Positions 1 through 7,331 of a DNA stretch of 32,177 bases are shown piece after piece. This DNA comes from Oscillospiraceae bacterium (lineage in GTDB: Bacteria > Bacillota > Clostridia > Oscillospirales > Oscillospiraceae), in contig JAFSEW010000008.1 in the NCBI GenBank assembly GCA_017435525.1, positions 1-32,177 on the forward strand. The letters run 5' to 3'. Position 1 is the stretch's first letter; every line of letters starts with the position of its first letter. The position numbers were made by a program, and so were the translations under genes. A model generated the notes under the pieces. The model saw nothing but the letters and a program-made list of their open reading frames with translations. It was not told where the DNA came from and made no database searches.

Positions 1-236
1 CCACATACCGTAAGACACCACCAAAAGGGCGGTGCCTCAGACTGTCGAAAAACTCTGCTCATATGAATGTAGGGGCCGGTGACTACACCGGCCCATGGGT
101 AAAATCTTCAGATTTTACCCATATTTCTATAGATTTCGCAACATTCACGAAAGGGCCGATGTGGTCATCGGCCCCTATAAACAACTTTTTTGACACGCTC
201 AGGCACCACCCAAAGGGCGGTGCCTGCTTTCATTAT
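1..236. repeat. Composite intergenic hairpin element (MITE/REP-like)
   Basis: No gene is supported here. The stretch is a chain of inverted repeats: a GGTGG-type hairpin at about 14-36, GGGCCGGTG/CACCGGCCC at 73-94, GGGTAAAATCT/AGATTTTACCC at 97-120, GGGCCGATG/CATCGGCCC at 153-174 and GGCACCACCC/GGGCGGTGCC at 202-224. The outer parts mirror each other: the left hairpin followed by a GACTGTCGAAAAA-like segment matches, in reverse complement, the TTTTTTGACACGCTC segment followed by the right hairpin. That is the organisation of a small non-autonomous repeat. The two short ORFs in this interval are repeat sequence and are not called. Confidence 0.6.
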
Positions 237-240
237 GGAC

Positions 241-372
241 GAGGAGATTCGAAAAATTAAATGCGGCGCGGATGAGCGCCGCCGGCGACGGCTGGACGGA
301 GCCGAACATCAATTCAACGAATCTCCTCAAGTCCAAGCCGCCTTCGGGCGGCTTTCCCTATTGGTGGACTTG
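241..372. repeat. Second nested inverted-repeat cluster
   Basis: GAGGAGATTCG (241-251) pairs with CGAATCTCCTC (318-328) and encloses the GCGGCGC/GCGCCGC hairpin (263-282). Directly after it, CAAGTCCAA (328-336) partly pairs with the TTGGTGGACTTG segment (361-372), enclosing AAGCCGCC-TTCG-GGCGGCTT (335-354), a UUCG-capped hairpin. No coding signal is seen. This is either a structured RNA remnant or a second repeat element. Confidence 0.5.
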
Positions 373-386
373 CTAATAGGATATTA

Positions 387-424
387 CCAACGCCCGGTTC
401 AGCTATAGCTGAACCGGGCGTTGG
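387..424. terminator. Perfect 38-nt palindrome downstream of the dockerin gene
   Basis: Positions 387-424 form a perfect palindrome (CCAACGCCCGGTTCAGCT arm) with no loop. It starts 19 bp beyond the stop of the leftward gene that ends at 443, where a transcription terminator would be expected. There is no T-run on either side, so it is not a textbook intrinsic terminator. It could be a 3' stabilising hairpin or another repeat unit. Confidence 0.45.
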
Positions 425-442
425 ATGCTGATCGTATAGAAA

Positions 443-3400
443 TTATGCGGGGAAAGGTTTGCCGTTGACATACTGCAGAAGCATCAGCACATCGCGCAGG
501 GTGATGCCGCTCTTCTGGTCGATCTCACAGGCTGCCAGATTCACTTCGGCATCGGTTCTGCTCTTGTTGACATACTGCAGAAGCAGCAGCACATCCCGCA
601 GATTTATCTGTGTGTTGCCGTCTATATCGCCCCGGACCGTTTCAGAGGCACCGCAGATGCTGCAAACGCCGTCTGCGAAGCTGTGACCCCAGGCATCTAC
701 ATAGTTATCCACATGGCTGTCGCCGCAGATCTCGCAGGTGTGGGTGGTGAAACCTTCCTGTGTGCAGGAGGGAGGCGTGATAACGGCATCATAGATGTGC
801 CGGTGGACGCTGTGATAGCCGTTTTCGTCGGTTCCGATGCCAAAGCCGTCAGCAAACCAATCTTCGGAAATGGGATTCTGGAACTTGCCGCCGGAAATGG
901 CGATGGTGCCTTCCTCGTTCTGAATTTCGCCGTTGACGGTGCTGCCTTCTTCAATGGTCGCAGTACCGCAGTTGACGATACCGTTCAGGGTGCCGCCCTT
1001 TACCTGCAGCTGTGCAAAGTTCCAGACGGGGGAAGCAATGCTGAGGGTGTCCTGAATGGTAAGGATACCAAAGTTGATCACAGTAACCTCATCCTCATGG
1101 ATGATGCTGCCTTCACCCATCAGGGTAAGGTCGCCTTCTTCCAGAACCTGAATGGCGCTGCGTACATCCATACTGTCTGCGGGATCTTCCACAGGCAGGA
1201 GTATGGTCTTGCCGCCCAGATCCAGAACGATCTTTTTATTCACAGCCAGAGGTTCTGCCAGAATCACATCTTCCAGAAGAACAATGGTGTCTTCTTCCGT
1301 TGCTGCTTCCAGGGCCTGGGACAGATCCACAAACAGGGCATCACCGATCTGCGCTGCGGCTACCAGCGCGGGAATTTGTTCCTGGGCAGCGAGAATCTTG
1401 TTGCAGACGGCGCAGTGAGAACCTTCGGTCTTACCGGGCTTGCCAAAGTCGGGTGCCACATAGGAATCTACAACAGGTGCGTGCCCCGTGGCGGGGATTA
1501 CTTCCTGCTTGATGAGGGTTTCCTTACAGACGGAGCAATGTTTCCCCTCGGTCAGGCCAGTATCTGTGCAGGTGGCTGCAACAGCGGTATCAATTGCTTC
1601 GATATGGCCCTTGGCAGGAATCACTTCCTGCTTGACAAGAATTTCACCACATACAGCACAGTGGCTACCTTCGGTAAGACCCGGCTCCGTGCAGGTGGCG
1701 GGAACAGCAGCGTCAATGACAACAGTATGGCCGGTGGGAGGAATGACTTCCTGCTTAACAAGGACAACTTTGCAGACACTGCAGTGCTGACCTTCGGTCA
1801 GACCGGGCTTATTGCCGGTAGGAGCTACGGCTGCGTCGATGACAACGGTATGGCCCTTGGCGGGAATTACGGTCTGGGGGGTAATCACGGCGCTGCAGAC
1901 AGCGCAGTGGCTGCCTTCGGTCTTACCGGCATCGGTGCAGGTGGCAGGGACAGCCGCATCGGTGACCGGGGTGTGACCCTTAGCGGGAATCACGGCCTGG
2001 GGGGTAATCACGGCGCTGCAGACAGAGCAATGACTACCTTCGGTCTTACCGGCGTCGGTACAGGTGGCAGGGACGGCTGCATCGGTGACCAGGGTGTGGC
2101 CCTTGGCGGGAATTATGATCTGGGGGGTAATCACGGCGCTGCAGACAGAGCAGTGGCTGCCTTCGGTCTTACCGGCATCGGTACAGGTGGCAGGGACGGC
2201 TGCATCAGTGACCGGGGTGTGACCCTTGGCGGGGATCACAGCCTGGGGGGTAATCACGGCGCTGCAGACAGAGCAGTGACTGCCTTCGGTCTTACCGGCA
2301 TCGGTGCAGGTGGCGGGGACAACTGCATCGGTGACCGGGGTGTGGCCCTTGGCGGGAATCACGGCCTGGGGGGTAATCACGGCGCTGCAGACAGAGCAGT
2401 GACTGCCTTCGGTCTTACCGGCATCGGTACAGGTGGCAGGGACAGCCGTATCGATGACCGGAGTGTGGCCCTTGGCGGGGATCACGGTCTGGGGGGTAAT
2501 CACGGCGCTGCAGACAGCGCAATGACTGCCTTCGGTCTTACCGGCATCGGTACAGGTGGCAGGGACGGCTATATCGATGACCGGAGTGTGACCCTTAGCG
2601 GGAATCACGGTCTGGGGGACAATCACGGCATCGCACAGGGAACACTTCTTGCCCTCTGTCAGACCCGGCTCTGTGCAGGTGGCGGCTTTGCCGGGGAGAA
2701 TCTGCTCAGTATGGAAGCCTGCAGCGCAGCCGTCCATATTTTCTTCGGCATTGGGATCATAGTCTGTATTGCTCATAGGGTAGGCGGCGTAAAAAGAAGC
2801 GGTGCTGTATTCCGGATCCCGGTCGTGATCCGGGAAATTGTCGTTGCAGCGCAGGAAATGTTCATATTCCAGACCGGCCTGCGCCCAGGAGGAATCCCAG
2901 GTGGAGTCCAGATTGTAATACTTATTTCCCAGCTTCACAATATTCCAGGCGTGAGCGCCGCCGTTGCTGAAACCTGTGACCACGCGGTTGTCGATACCCA
3001 GTTCCAACAGCAGCCGGTACAGAAGCGTTGCATAGCCCTGACAGACAGAGGTTCTGTGGATTAATGCTGCGTAGGCGGTGTACTGCATCTTGTAAGTGGG
3101 GTTATTCAGATTGTCGTAATCGTAATAGATGTTGCCGGTCATCCAATCGTAGACAGTTTTCAGCGCGTCATAACGGTTGGCGGTGTTGGGCTGCAGCTGT
3201 GCCAGAAGTGTGGACACCGCGGCGTCCATTTCTGCTTCCTGCTGGGCTGTGGTGTAGTAGTCGATGGTGTAGGTGCAAGTTACATAGTAGCTGGTTCCGT
3301 CATGGTAACCGGATGTCTGACAACGCCAGTGACCATAATGGCAGCTCAGATAGTCGCCTTCGGTAGGATTACCGGTATGGACAAGCGCCTCATGAAAGAT

Positions 3401-3718
3401 GTGACGCAAGATTTCGTTGTCATATCGATCAAGTACCACTTGAAAAGAAACGGTTTCTACCCGCTGCTTCATTTGCTGGCGCAGATACTGCGCAGCCTCC
3501 TGTTCGTTGGCACAGGAGACAGTGGAGGTGGTCTGTGCATAGGTCTGCGCTTGTCCCGTATAGGTGATGTCCGGAATATTTGCGTGCAAGGGGTTGACAT
3601 AGGTTTCTGTTAAGGGCTCCAGCTGGATGTACTCTGCTGCCCGGACATGCAGCGCCGTGGCGGGCAGACAGGAAAACAGCAGTGCAAGCGTCAGGAGCAG
3701 CGACAATACTTTTTTCAT
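443..3718 (-). CDS. Secreted transglutaminase-like protein with 41-aa repeats and C-terminal dockerin
   Basis: 1091 aa. The N-terminus is a signal peptide (MKK, hydrophobic LSLLLTLALLFSCLPATA, then AxA-type cleavage near residue 28). A transglutaminase-like core spans about 180-300, with candidate triad Cys226 (SVCQGYA), His256 (HAWN) and Asp271 (LDSTWD). From about 348 to 786 there are eleven 41-residue repeats, most carrying CT(D/E)xGxTEG, HCxVC and IPAKGHTPV. A beta-rich stretch of glycine/valine repeats (about 800-950) resembles a right-handed beta-helix. The C-terminus is a type I dockerin: two Ca-binding loops (GDIDGNTQINLRD and EIDQKSGITLRD), each followed by a LLLQYVN or LMLLQYVN helix. 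In the families concerned, transglutaminase-like folds act as cysteine peptidases or cross-linkers, and dockerins bind cohesin scaffolds. The inferred role is a cell-surface or cellulosome-like attached enzyme. The start is supported by GGAGGAAGTATT before the ATG. Confidence 0.85.
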   Translation of the reverse strand: MKKVLSLLLTLALLFSCLPATALHVRAAEYIQLEPLTETYVNPLHANIPDITYTGQAQTYAQTTSTVSCANEQEAAQYLRQQMKQRVETVSFQVVLDRYDNEILRHIFHEALVHTGNPTEGDYLSCHYGHWRCQTSGYHDGTSYYVTCTYTIDYYTTAQQEAEMDAAVSTLLAQLQPNTANRYDALKTVYDWMTGNIYYDYDNLNNPTYKMQYTAYAALIHRTSVCQGYATLLYRLLLELGIDNRVVTGFSNGGAHAWNIVKLGNKYYNLDSTWDSSWAQAGLEYEHFLRCNDNFPDHDRDPEYSTASFYAAYPMSNTDYDPNAEENMDGCAAGFHTEQILPGKAATCTEPGLTEGKKCSLCDAVIVPQTVIPAKGHTPVIDIAVPATCTDAGKTEGSHCAVCSAVITPQTVIPAKGHTPVIDTAVPATCTDAGKTEGSHCSVCSAVITPQAVIPAKGHTPVTDAVVPATCTDAGKTEGSHCSVCSAVITPQAVIPAKGHTPVTDAAVPATCTDAGKTEGSHCSVCSAVITPQIIIPAKGHTLVTDAAVPATCTDAGKTEGSHCSVCSAVITPQAVIPAKGHTPVTDAAVPATCTDAGKTEGSHCAVCSAVITPQTVIPAKGHTVVIDAAVAPTGNKPGLTEGQHCSVCKVVLVKQEVIPPTGHTVVIDAAVPATCTEPGLTEGSHCAVCGEILVKQEVIPAKGHIEAIDTAVAATCTDTGLTEGKHCSVCKETLIKQEVIPATGHAPVVDSYVAPDFGKPGKTEGSHCAVCNKILAAQEQIPALVAAAQIGDALFVDLSQALEAATEEDTIVLLEDVILAEPLAVNKKIVLDLGGKTILLPVEDPADSMDVRSAIQVLEEGDLTLMGEGSIIHEDEVTVINFGILTIQDTLSIASPVWNFAQLQVKGGTLNGIVNCGTATIEEGSTVNGEIQNEEGTIAISGGKFQNPISEDWFADGFGIGTDENGYHSVHRHIYDAVITPPSCTQEGFTTHTCEICGDSHVDNYVDAWGHSFADGVCSICGASETVRGDIDGNTQINLRDVLLLLQYVNKSRTDAEVNLAACEIDQKSGITLRDVLMLLQYVNGKPFPA

Positions 3719-3756
3719 AATACTTCCTCCAAGCCATCATGGTAGTTACTGCAATT

Positions 3757-3785
3757 ATTTTATCATCAGCAGAAAGCGGTTTCAA
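3757..3785 (-). promoter_or_regulatory. Promoter of the transglutaminase/dockerin gene
   Basis: On the minus strand, TTGAAA (3780-3785), a 17-bp spacer and TAAAAT (3757-3762) form a good sigma-A type promoter. It lies upstream of the ATG at 3718, and its -35 box overlaps the 3' end of the flavodoxin-like gene. Confidence 0.55.
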
Positions 3786-5140
3786 TATTTTTGTGCATTC
3801 TTTCTGGCTTCTTCCAGCACTTTGTTGTAGGGCATCAGCATGCCGTCTGTCATGGCGCTGCCCATTTTGGCTTTCAGCTTTTTGCTGCTCATCAGGGCAC
3901 CCACACCGTACATGGCCAGCATCTTCGGCCACTGCTTCTGGGGGAAATCATACTGGCCATGGGCTCTATAGAACTTGTGATCGGCCTTCATCATGCCTTG
4001 CATCAGCCAGATCAGGTCCCGGAAGACTTTCATGCCGCCGATGCCGTAGAAATTCTGGGGCGGTACATACTTAGTTTCCAGGGCGTAAGTAAGCTTGGCG
4101 CAGAGCTGATCGATGGCGGCATCGGGATCCTGGGTATCCGTGGCGATGCCTGCCAAGTTGTTGGTGCCCACCTGTGCCCGGGCTTCCAGAATTGTCTGCA
4201 GATTCTGCTCCCGACTCAGGTCACCGCTGATCAGATAGCCAACGCTCATGCCGATGGTGACGGTGCGGTGGCCGTTACAGAACTGCCGGTCATCGTACAT
4301 TTTGAACCGGGCACCCATGGAGTGGTCCCGGATAGTAAAGGCATAGACGATGGCATCGGCGGTTTGAATCTGATTGCGCAGATAGTCATCGAAACCGTCG
4401 GTGTAGATACATTTGCCGGAAACCGCACAGTTGAAACAGCCCAGGCAGCCGCCCCGGAAGGGATACTCCCGGATATTGACTACGCGGGTCTTTCTGGGCA
4501 GCTTTGCCCGGAATCGGGCGATCATATTCCGCAGCTGGGTGTCGGCTTCACACAGATCCGCCACGATCACCACATCGCCGGACTTTTCTTCGACAGCTTC
4601 TTCGGGGACTGTCACAGGCAGGGAAGGTGCGGCAGGCGCTGCAATGGGCGCTGCTTCATAAATGTTTTGGCTTACACACCAACACAGATAGCGGAAGAAA
4701 TCATCTGCCTCCTTCCGGCCTTTTTGGGTGGTAAGATCGTCCATATCCGCGGAAAGGCCCCGGATATAGCGCAGCCCCAGATCCTGGCAGTTATCCTGGA
4801 TGTAGCGGTGGGCGGTCATATCGTAGAAATGCTTGGAGGTGGAGATCTGACTGGCGAATTTGCCGGAAAGATCCATGTTTGCCTCTTTCAGCAGCTCGAT
4901 AAACCGATGCAGCTGACAGGGGGCGATGAAGGTATAGACCGGGTAGGAAAACAGCAGCAGATCGGCCTTTTCGATGGCGGCAATGGCAGAGGAAAAGTCC
5001 TTTTCCAGAGCCTTGATGGTCTGGCCTGCGTGCAGGAGGGAAAAATCATGCTCCGGGTGCAGGATCTGCAGATAGTTGACAGTTTGCAGGGTAACGGAGT
5101 TCTTACCCTTGGGGCTGCCGTTAATCACTAGAATATGCAT
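3782..5140 (-). CDS. Tandem flavodoxin-fold NAD(P)H/FMN oxidoreductase with Cys-rich motif
   Basis: About 452 aa with two flavodoxin-like domains. The first (about 1-160) starts MHILVINGSPKGKNS, the phosphate-binding loop of NADPH-dependent FMN reductases. An Ala/Pro-rich linker (about 163-185) leads to a second domain (about 186-350) with GDVVIVADLCEADTQ and the Cys-rich stretch GGCLGCFNCAVSGKC. That stretch resembles the GCxxC...GxC(x)DD segment of iron-sulfur flavoprotein-like reductases. The C-terminal third (about 350-452) is helical and unassigned. The likely role is a cytoplasmic flavin-dependent electron transfer or reduction; the substrate is unknown. I prefer the ATG at 5140, 8 nt after GTGAGG; the ATG at 5146 is only 2 nt from it. 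The gene is monocistronic or followed by the transglutaminase gene after 63 bp. Confidence 0.8.
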   Translation of the reverse strand: MHILVINGSPKGKNSVTLQTVNYLQILHPEHDFSLLHAGQTIKALEKDFSSAIAAIEKADLLLFSYPVYTFIAPCQLHRFIELLKEANMDLSGKFASQISTSKHFYDMTAHRYIQDNCQDLGLRYIRGLSADMDDLTTQKGRKEADDFFRYLCWCVSQNIYEAAPIAAPAAPSLPVTVPEEAVEEKSGDVVIVADLCEADTQLRNMIARFRAKLPRKTRVVNIREYPFRGGCLGCFNCAVSGKCIYTDGFDDYLRNQIQTADAIVYAFTIRDHSMGARFKMYDDRQFCNGHRTVTIGMSVGYLISGDLSREQNLQTILEARAQVGTNNLAGIATDTQDPDAAIDQLCAKLTYALETKYVPPQNFYGIGGMKVFRDLIWLMQGMMKADHKFYRAHGQYDFPQKQWPKMLAMYGVGALMSSKKLKAKMGSAMTDGMLMPYNKVLEEARKNAQKY

Positions 5141-5173
5141 AAACATAGCCTCACTTTATTTGTGCTTGCTACC

Positions 5174-5202
5174 ATTATACATAAAAGAACGACCTTCGGC
5201 AA
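5174..5202 (-). promoter_or_regulatory. Promoter of the flavodoxin-fold gene
   Basis: Minus strand TTGCCG (5197-5202), a 17-bp spacer and TATAAT (5174-5179) lie about 35 bp before the start at 5140. Confidence 0.6.
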
Positions 5203-5204
5203 GA

Positions 5205-5232
5205 GGAAAAGCCCTGCCGTGGGGCAGGGCTT
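5205..5232 (-). terminator. Intrinsic terminator after trxB
   Basis: AAGCCCTGCC (5209-5218), loop GTGG and GGCAGGGCTT (5223-5232) form a 10-bp stem. On the minus strand it ends in TTTTCC, just after the trxB stop at 5238. Confidence 0.75.
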
Positions 5233-5237
5233 GGGGG

Positions 5238-6152
5238 TTATCTTACTGCCAGATAGCTTTCCGCACTGTGGGCGGCCATGGCGCCGTCGGCTACGGCAGT
5301 GACGATCTGCCGCAGTGCCTTGGTGCGGATATCGCCTACGGCATAGACACCGGGGATACTGGTTTCGGTGGATTCTCCTGCCACAATGTAGCCGCTTTCA
5401 TCCAGCTCCAGCAGCCCTTCCACCAGCTTCGTGGCCGGGGCTCTGCCAATGCTGACGAACAGACCGTCGCAGGAAATTTCCCTTTGCTCTCCCGTGAGAA
5501 GATTTTGGATTCTCACGCCGCTGAGCTTGCCGTTTTGCAGCAGCTCCGTGATGGCGCTGTTCCAGAAAAATTCAATGTTGGGGGCGTTCAGCAGGGAATC
5601 GTGATAGACCTTAGTAGCCCGGAGGGTATCTCTGCGATGGACTACAATGACCTTTTTTGCAATCCGGCTCAGGGTCAGGGCATCGGCTGCCGCGGTATTG
5701 CCGCCGCCCACAACCACTACCGTTTTGCCTTTGTAGAACATGCCGTCGCAGGCGGCGCAGTAGTTAACGCCTCTGCCCGTCAGTTCCCGCTCTCCGGGAA
5801 GTCCCAGCAGCCGGGGATTCGCGCCGGTGGCCAGCACCACCGTGCGGCTTTGGAAGCATCCTTCGGTGGTTTCCACATCTTTGATGCTTCCATCCAGCCG
5901 CAGGGCCGTTACTTCCGCCAGCTCCGTCACAGCCCCGAAGCGCTCTGCCTGCAGCTGCATGTTCTCGCCCAGGGTAAAGCCGTCGATGCCTTCCTGGAAG
6001 CCGGGGTAATTGTCGATCTGGTTGGTCAGGGCCATCTGGCCACCGGCGGAGAGCTTCTCCAGCACCAGCACGCTAAGCCCTGCCCGGGCGGCGTACAATG
6101 CCGCGGTATAACCGCCGGGACCGCCGCCAATCACAATCATATCATAGATCAT
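5238..6152 (-). CDS. trxB: Thioredoxin reductase
   Basis: 304 aa, the usual length for low-molecular-weight thioredoxin reductases, which transfer NADPH electrons through FAD to thioredoxin. Visible motifs are the FAD-binding GGGPGGYTAALYAARAG (about 9-25), the redox pair CAACDG (Cys132 and Cys135; CATC or CAVC are commoner), the NADPH-binding GGGNTAAADA (about 149-158) and the FAD motif GVYAVGDIR near the C-terminus. It starts 12 bp after the stop of the thioredoxin gene at 6165, so the two form an operon. The divergent upstream region carries the GTGA-N5-TCAC operator and suggests control by the neighbouring CRP/FNR-type regulator. Confidence 0.95.
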   Translation of the reverse strand: MIYDMIVIGGGPGGYTAALYAARAGLSVLVLEKLSAGGQMALTNQIDNYPGFQEGIDGFTLGENMQLQAERFGAVTELAEVTALRLDGSIKDVETTEGCFQSRTVVLATGANPRLLGLPGERELTGRGVNYCAACDGMFYKGKTVVVVGGGNTAAADALTLSRIAKKVIVVHRRDTLRATKVYHDSLLNAPNIEFFWNSAITELLQNGKLSGVRIQNLLTGEQREISCDGLFVSIGRAPATKLVEGLLELDESGYIVAGESTETSIPGVYAVGDIRTKALRQIVTAVADGAMAAHSAESYLAVR

Positions 6153-6164
6153 ACCGCTGCCTCC

Positions 6165-6485
6165 TTAATGTAAGTGTTCCTGAATAAATGCGTCGATAGC
6201 TGCCTTGGATTCCGGCGCAACGATGGAGCCCAGAGCCTTGCCGCCTTGATACAGCACCAGCGTGGGGATCACTTCAATGCGCTCCAGGTTGGCAAGCACC
6301 GGTTCCTCGTCGATATTTACCTTCACCACATCCAGACTCTGCGCATACTGTGCGGCCACCTTGTCGTAGGCGGGGCCGATGCGGCGGCAATAGCTGCACC
6401 AGGGTGCCCAGAAATCCACCAGAATTGCCTTACCGCTTTCCATTGCCTTATCAAACTGTTCTTTATTGATATTCATAGCTGCCAT
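6165..6485 (-). CDS. Thioredoxin family protein with CSYC active site
   Basis: 106 aa, standard thioredoxin size. The active site reads FWAPWCSYCRR (Cys30 and Cys33) instead of WCGPC, and the cis-proline loop is seen in VIPTLVLYQGG. In this family the two residues between the cysteines set redox potential and partner choice, so this may be a specialised thioredoxin fed by the TrxB encoded just downstream. AAAGGAG lies about 9 nt before the first ATG, which supports the start at 6485 over the Met at codon 4. It is transcribed from a promoter with the operator centred at about -41. Confidence 0.93.
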   Translation of the reverse strand: MAAMNINKEQFDKAMESGKAILVDFWAPWCSYCRRIGPAYDKVAAQYAQSLDVVKVNIDEEPVLANLERIEVIPTLVLYQGGKALGSIVAPESKAAIDAFIQEHLH

Positions 6486-6514
6486 AATTGCCAGCTCCTT
6501 TCTTTTTTTTCTTT

Positions 6515-6520
6515 AGTATA
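6515..6520 (-). promoter_or_regulatory. -10 box of the CSYC thioredoxin-trxB operon
   Basis: Minus strand TATACT. There is no good -35 hexamer at 17 bp (CGGAAA). The operator centre at 6549 falls at -41 relative to the predicted start at about 6508, the class II activator arrangement known for CRP/FNR proteins. Confidence 0.55.
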
Positions 6521-6538
6521 TCCGGCAGGCGGAAAGTT

Positions 6539-6557
6539 TTCCGTGATGTTGTCACAA
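6539..6557. promoter_or_regulatory. CRP/FNR-type operator 1
   Basis: TTCCGTGATGTTGTCACAA contains GTGA-N5-TCAC (6543-6555, centre 6549). The same sequence with one base different occurs at 8459-8475. It lies between the thioredoxin operon and the regulator gene, so it may also serve autoregulation. Confidence 0.65.
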
Positions 6558-6562
6558 AATAC

Positions 6563-6592
6563 TTGTACTTTTCTGCTCCGGTGCAGTATAAT
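6563..6592 (+). promoter_or_regulatory. Promoter of the CRP/FNR-type regulator gene
   Basis: TTGTAC (6563-6568), an 18-bp spacer and TATAAT (6587-6592) precede the ATG at 6619. The shared operator is centred near -50 of this promoter. Confidence 0.5.
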
Positions 6593-6618
6593 AAGAAAAA
6601 AAGAAAGGCGGCGGGGAA

Positions 6619-7278
6619 ATGGAATTTGCGGAATATCTTCCTTTCTGGAAAGAGCTGACAGCGCAGCAGCGAGAACGCATTGCCGGTGTAGTCGAATACC
6701 GGCGGGTAAAAAAAGGCGCGCACATCCACGACAGCAGTGCCGATTGCCTGGGCCTGGTGGCAGTGCATACAGGACAGCTGCGGGCATACATCCTTTCGGA
6801 GGACGGCCGGGAAATTACCATCGGACGGCTGTTCCCCTACGATGTGAGCCTGCTCAGTGCCTCCTGTGTCATGCCGGATATGCAGTTTAACATTATGATC
6901 GAGGCGGAGAAGGACAGTTCCTTCTGGAGCATTCCTGCGTGCCTGTTTAAGAATCTGGTGGACGAATCTCTGGCGGTGTCCAAATTCTCCCGGAGCCTGC
7001 TCAGCGGCAATTTCTCTGACCTGATGTGGCTCATGGAGCAGATCATGTGGAAGAGTTTTGACAAGCGGCTGGCGGCATTCCTGCTGGAGGAGACTGCCCT
7101 GGAGGAATCTCAAACCTTAAGGATGACCCACGAAAAAATCGCCAACCACCTGGGTACTGCCAGAGAAGTGGTGACCCGGATGCTGCGGTATTTCCAGAGT
7201 GAGGGCATGGTGAAGCTGACCCGGGGTGAAATCCAGATCACAGATGAAAAGAAACTGAAAGAAATCCGTGGAGAATAA
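6619..7278 (+). CDS. CRP/FNR family transcriptional regulator
   Basis: 219 aa, typical family length. An N-terminal cyclic-nucleotide-binding-like beta barrel (about 15-115) is followed by a long dimerisation helix (about 120-150) and a C-terminal winged HTH: THEKIANHLGTAREVVTRML (about 170-189), then EGMVKLTRGEIQI (wing). The recognition helix REVVTR has Arg-Glu-x-x-x-Arg in register with the RETVGR residues with which E. coli CRP reads GTGA, and two GTGA-N5-TCAC sites lie nearby. No FNR N-terminal four-cysteine cluster is seen; only Cys43, Cys83 and Cys108 are scattered. The effector is unknown. Its neighbours suggest a regulator of thiol/redox genes. GAAAGGCGGCGGGGAA precedes the ATG. Confidence 0.9.
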   Translation: MEFAEYLPFWKELTAQQRERIAGVVEYRRVKKGAHIHDSSADCLGLVAVHTGQLRAYILSEDGREITIGRLFPYDVSLLSASCVMPDMQFNIMIEAEKDSSFWSIPACLFKNLVDESLAVSKFSRSLLSGNFSDLMWLMEQIMWKSFDKRLAAFLLEETALEESQTLRMTHEKIANHLGTAREVVTRMLRYFQSEGMVKLTRGEIQITDEKKLKEIRGE

Positions 7279-7283
7279 AAGAA

Positions 7284-7319
7284 CCGCCGCAGCGCAAACG
7301 CGCTGCGGCGGCCCTTTTT
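7284..7319. terminator. Bidirectional intrinsic terminator
   Basis: A 12-bp GC stem CCGCCGCAGCGC/GCGCTGCGGCGG (7284-7295 and 7300-7311) with loop AAAC is followed by TTTTT on the plus strand and by TTCTTTTA on the minus strand. It ends both the regulator gene and the convergent thioredoxin gene. Confidence 0.9.
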
Positions 7320-7331
7320 GAAAGGAAGTAA

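Noticed and set aside
63-408. Two short plus-strand ORFs (65 and 72 aa)
   Set aside because: They run through hairpin repeats without a ribosome binding site or protein-like sequence.
1700-2620. Regular repeats resembling a CRISPR array
   Set aside because: The period is 123 bp with no unique spacers, and the repeats translate in frame into the 41-aa protein unit.
683-3064. 793-aa plus-strand open frame rich in Gly/Asn/His repeats
   Set aside because: It is antisense to the repeat region of the transglutaminase/dockerin gene; the repeat period merely keeps the frame open. It has no ribosome binding site and no protein family character.
3791-5131. 446-aa plus-strand open frame
   Set aside because: Antisense to the flavodoxin-fold gene, whose motifs are clear; this one has none.
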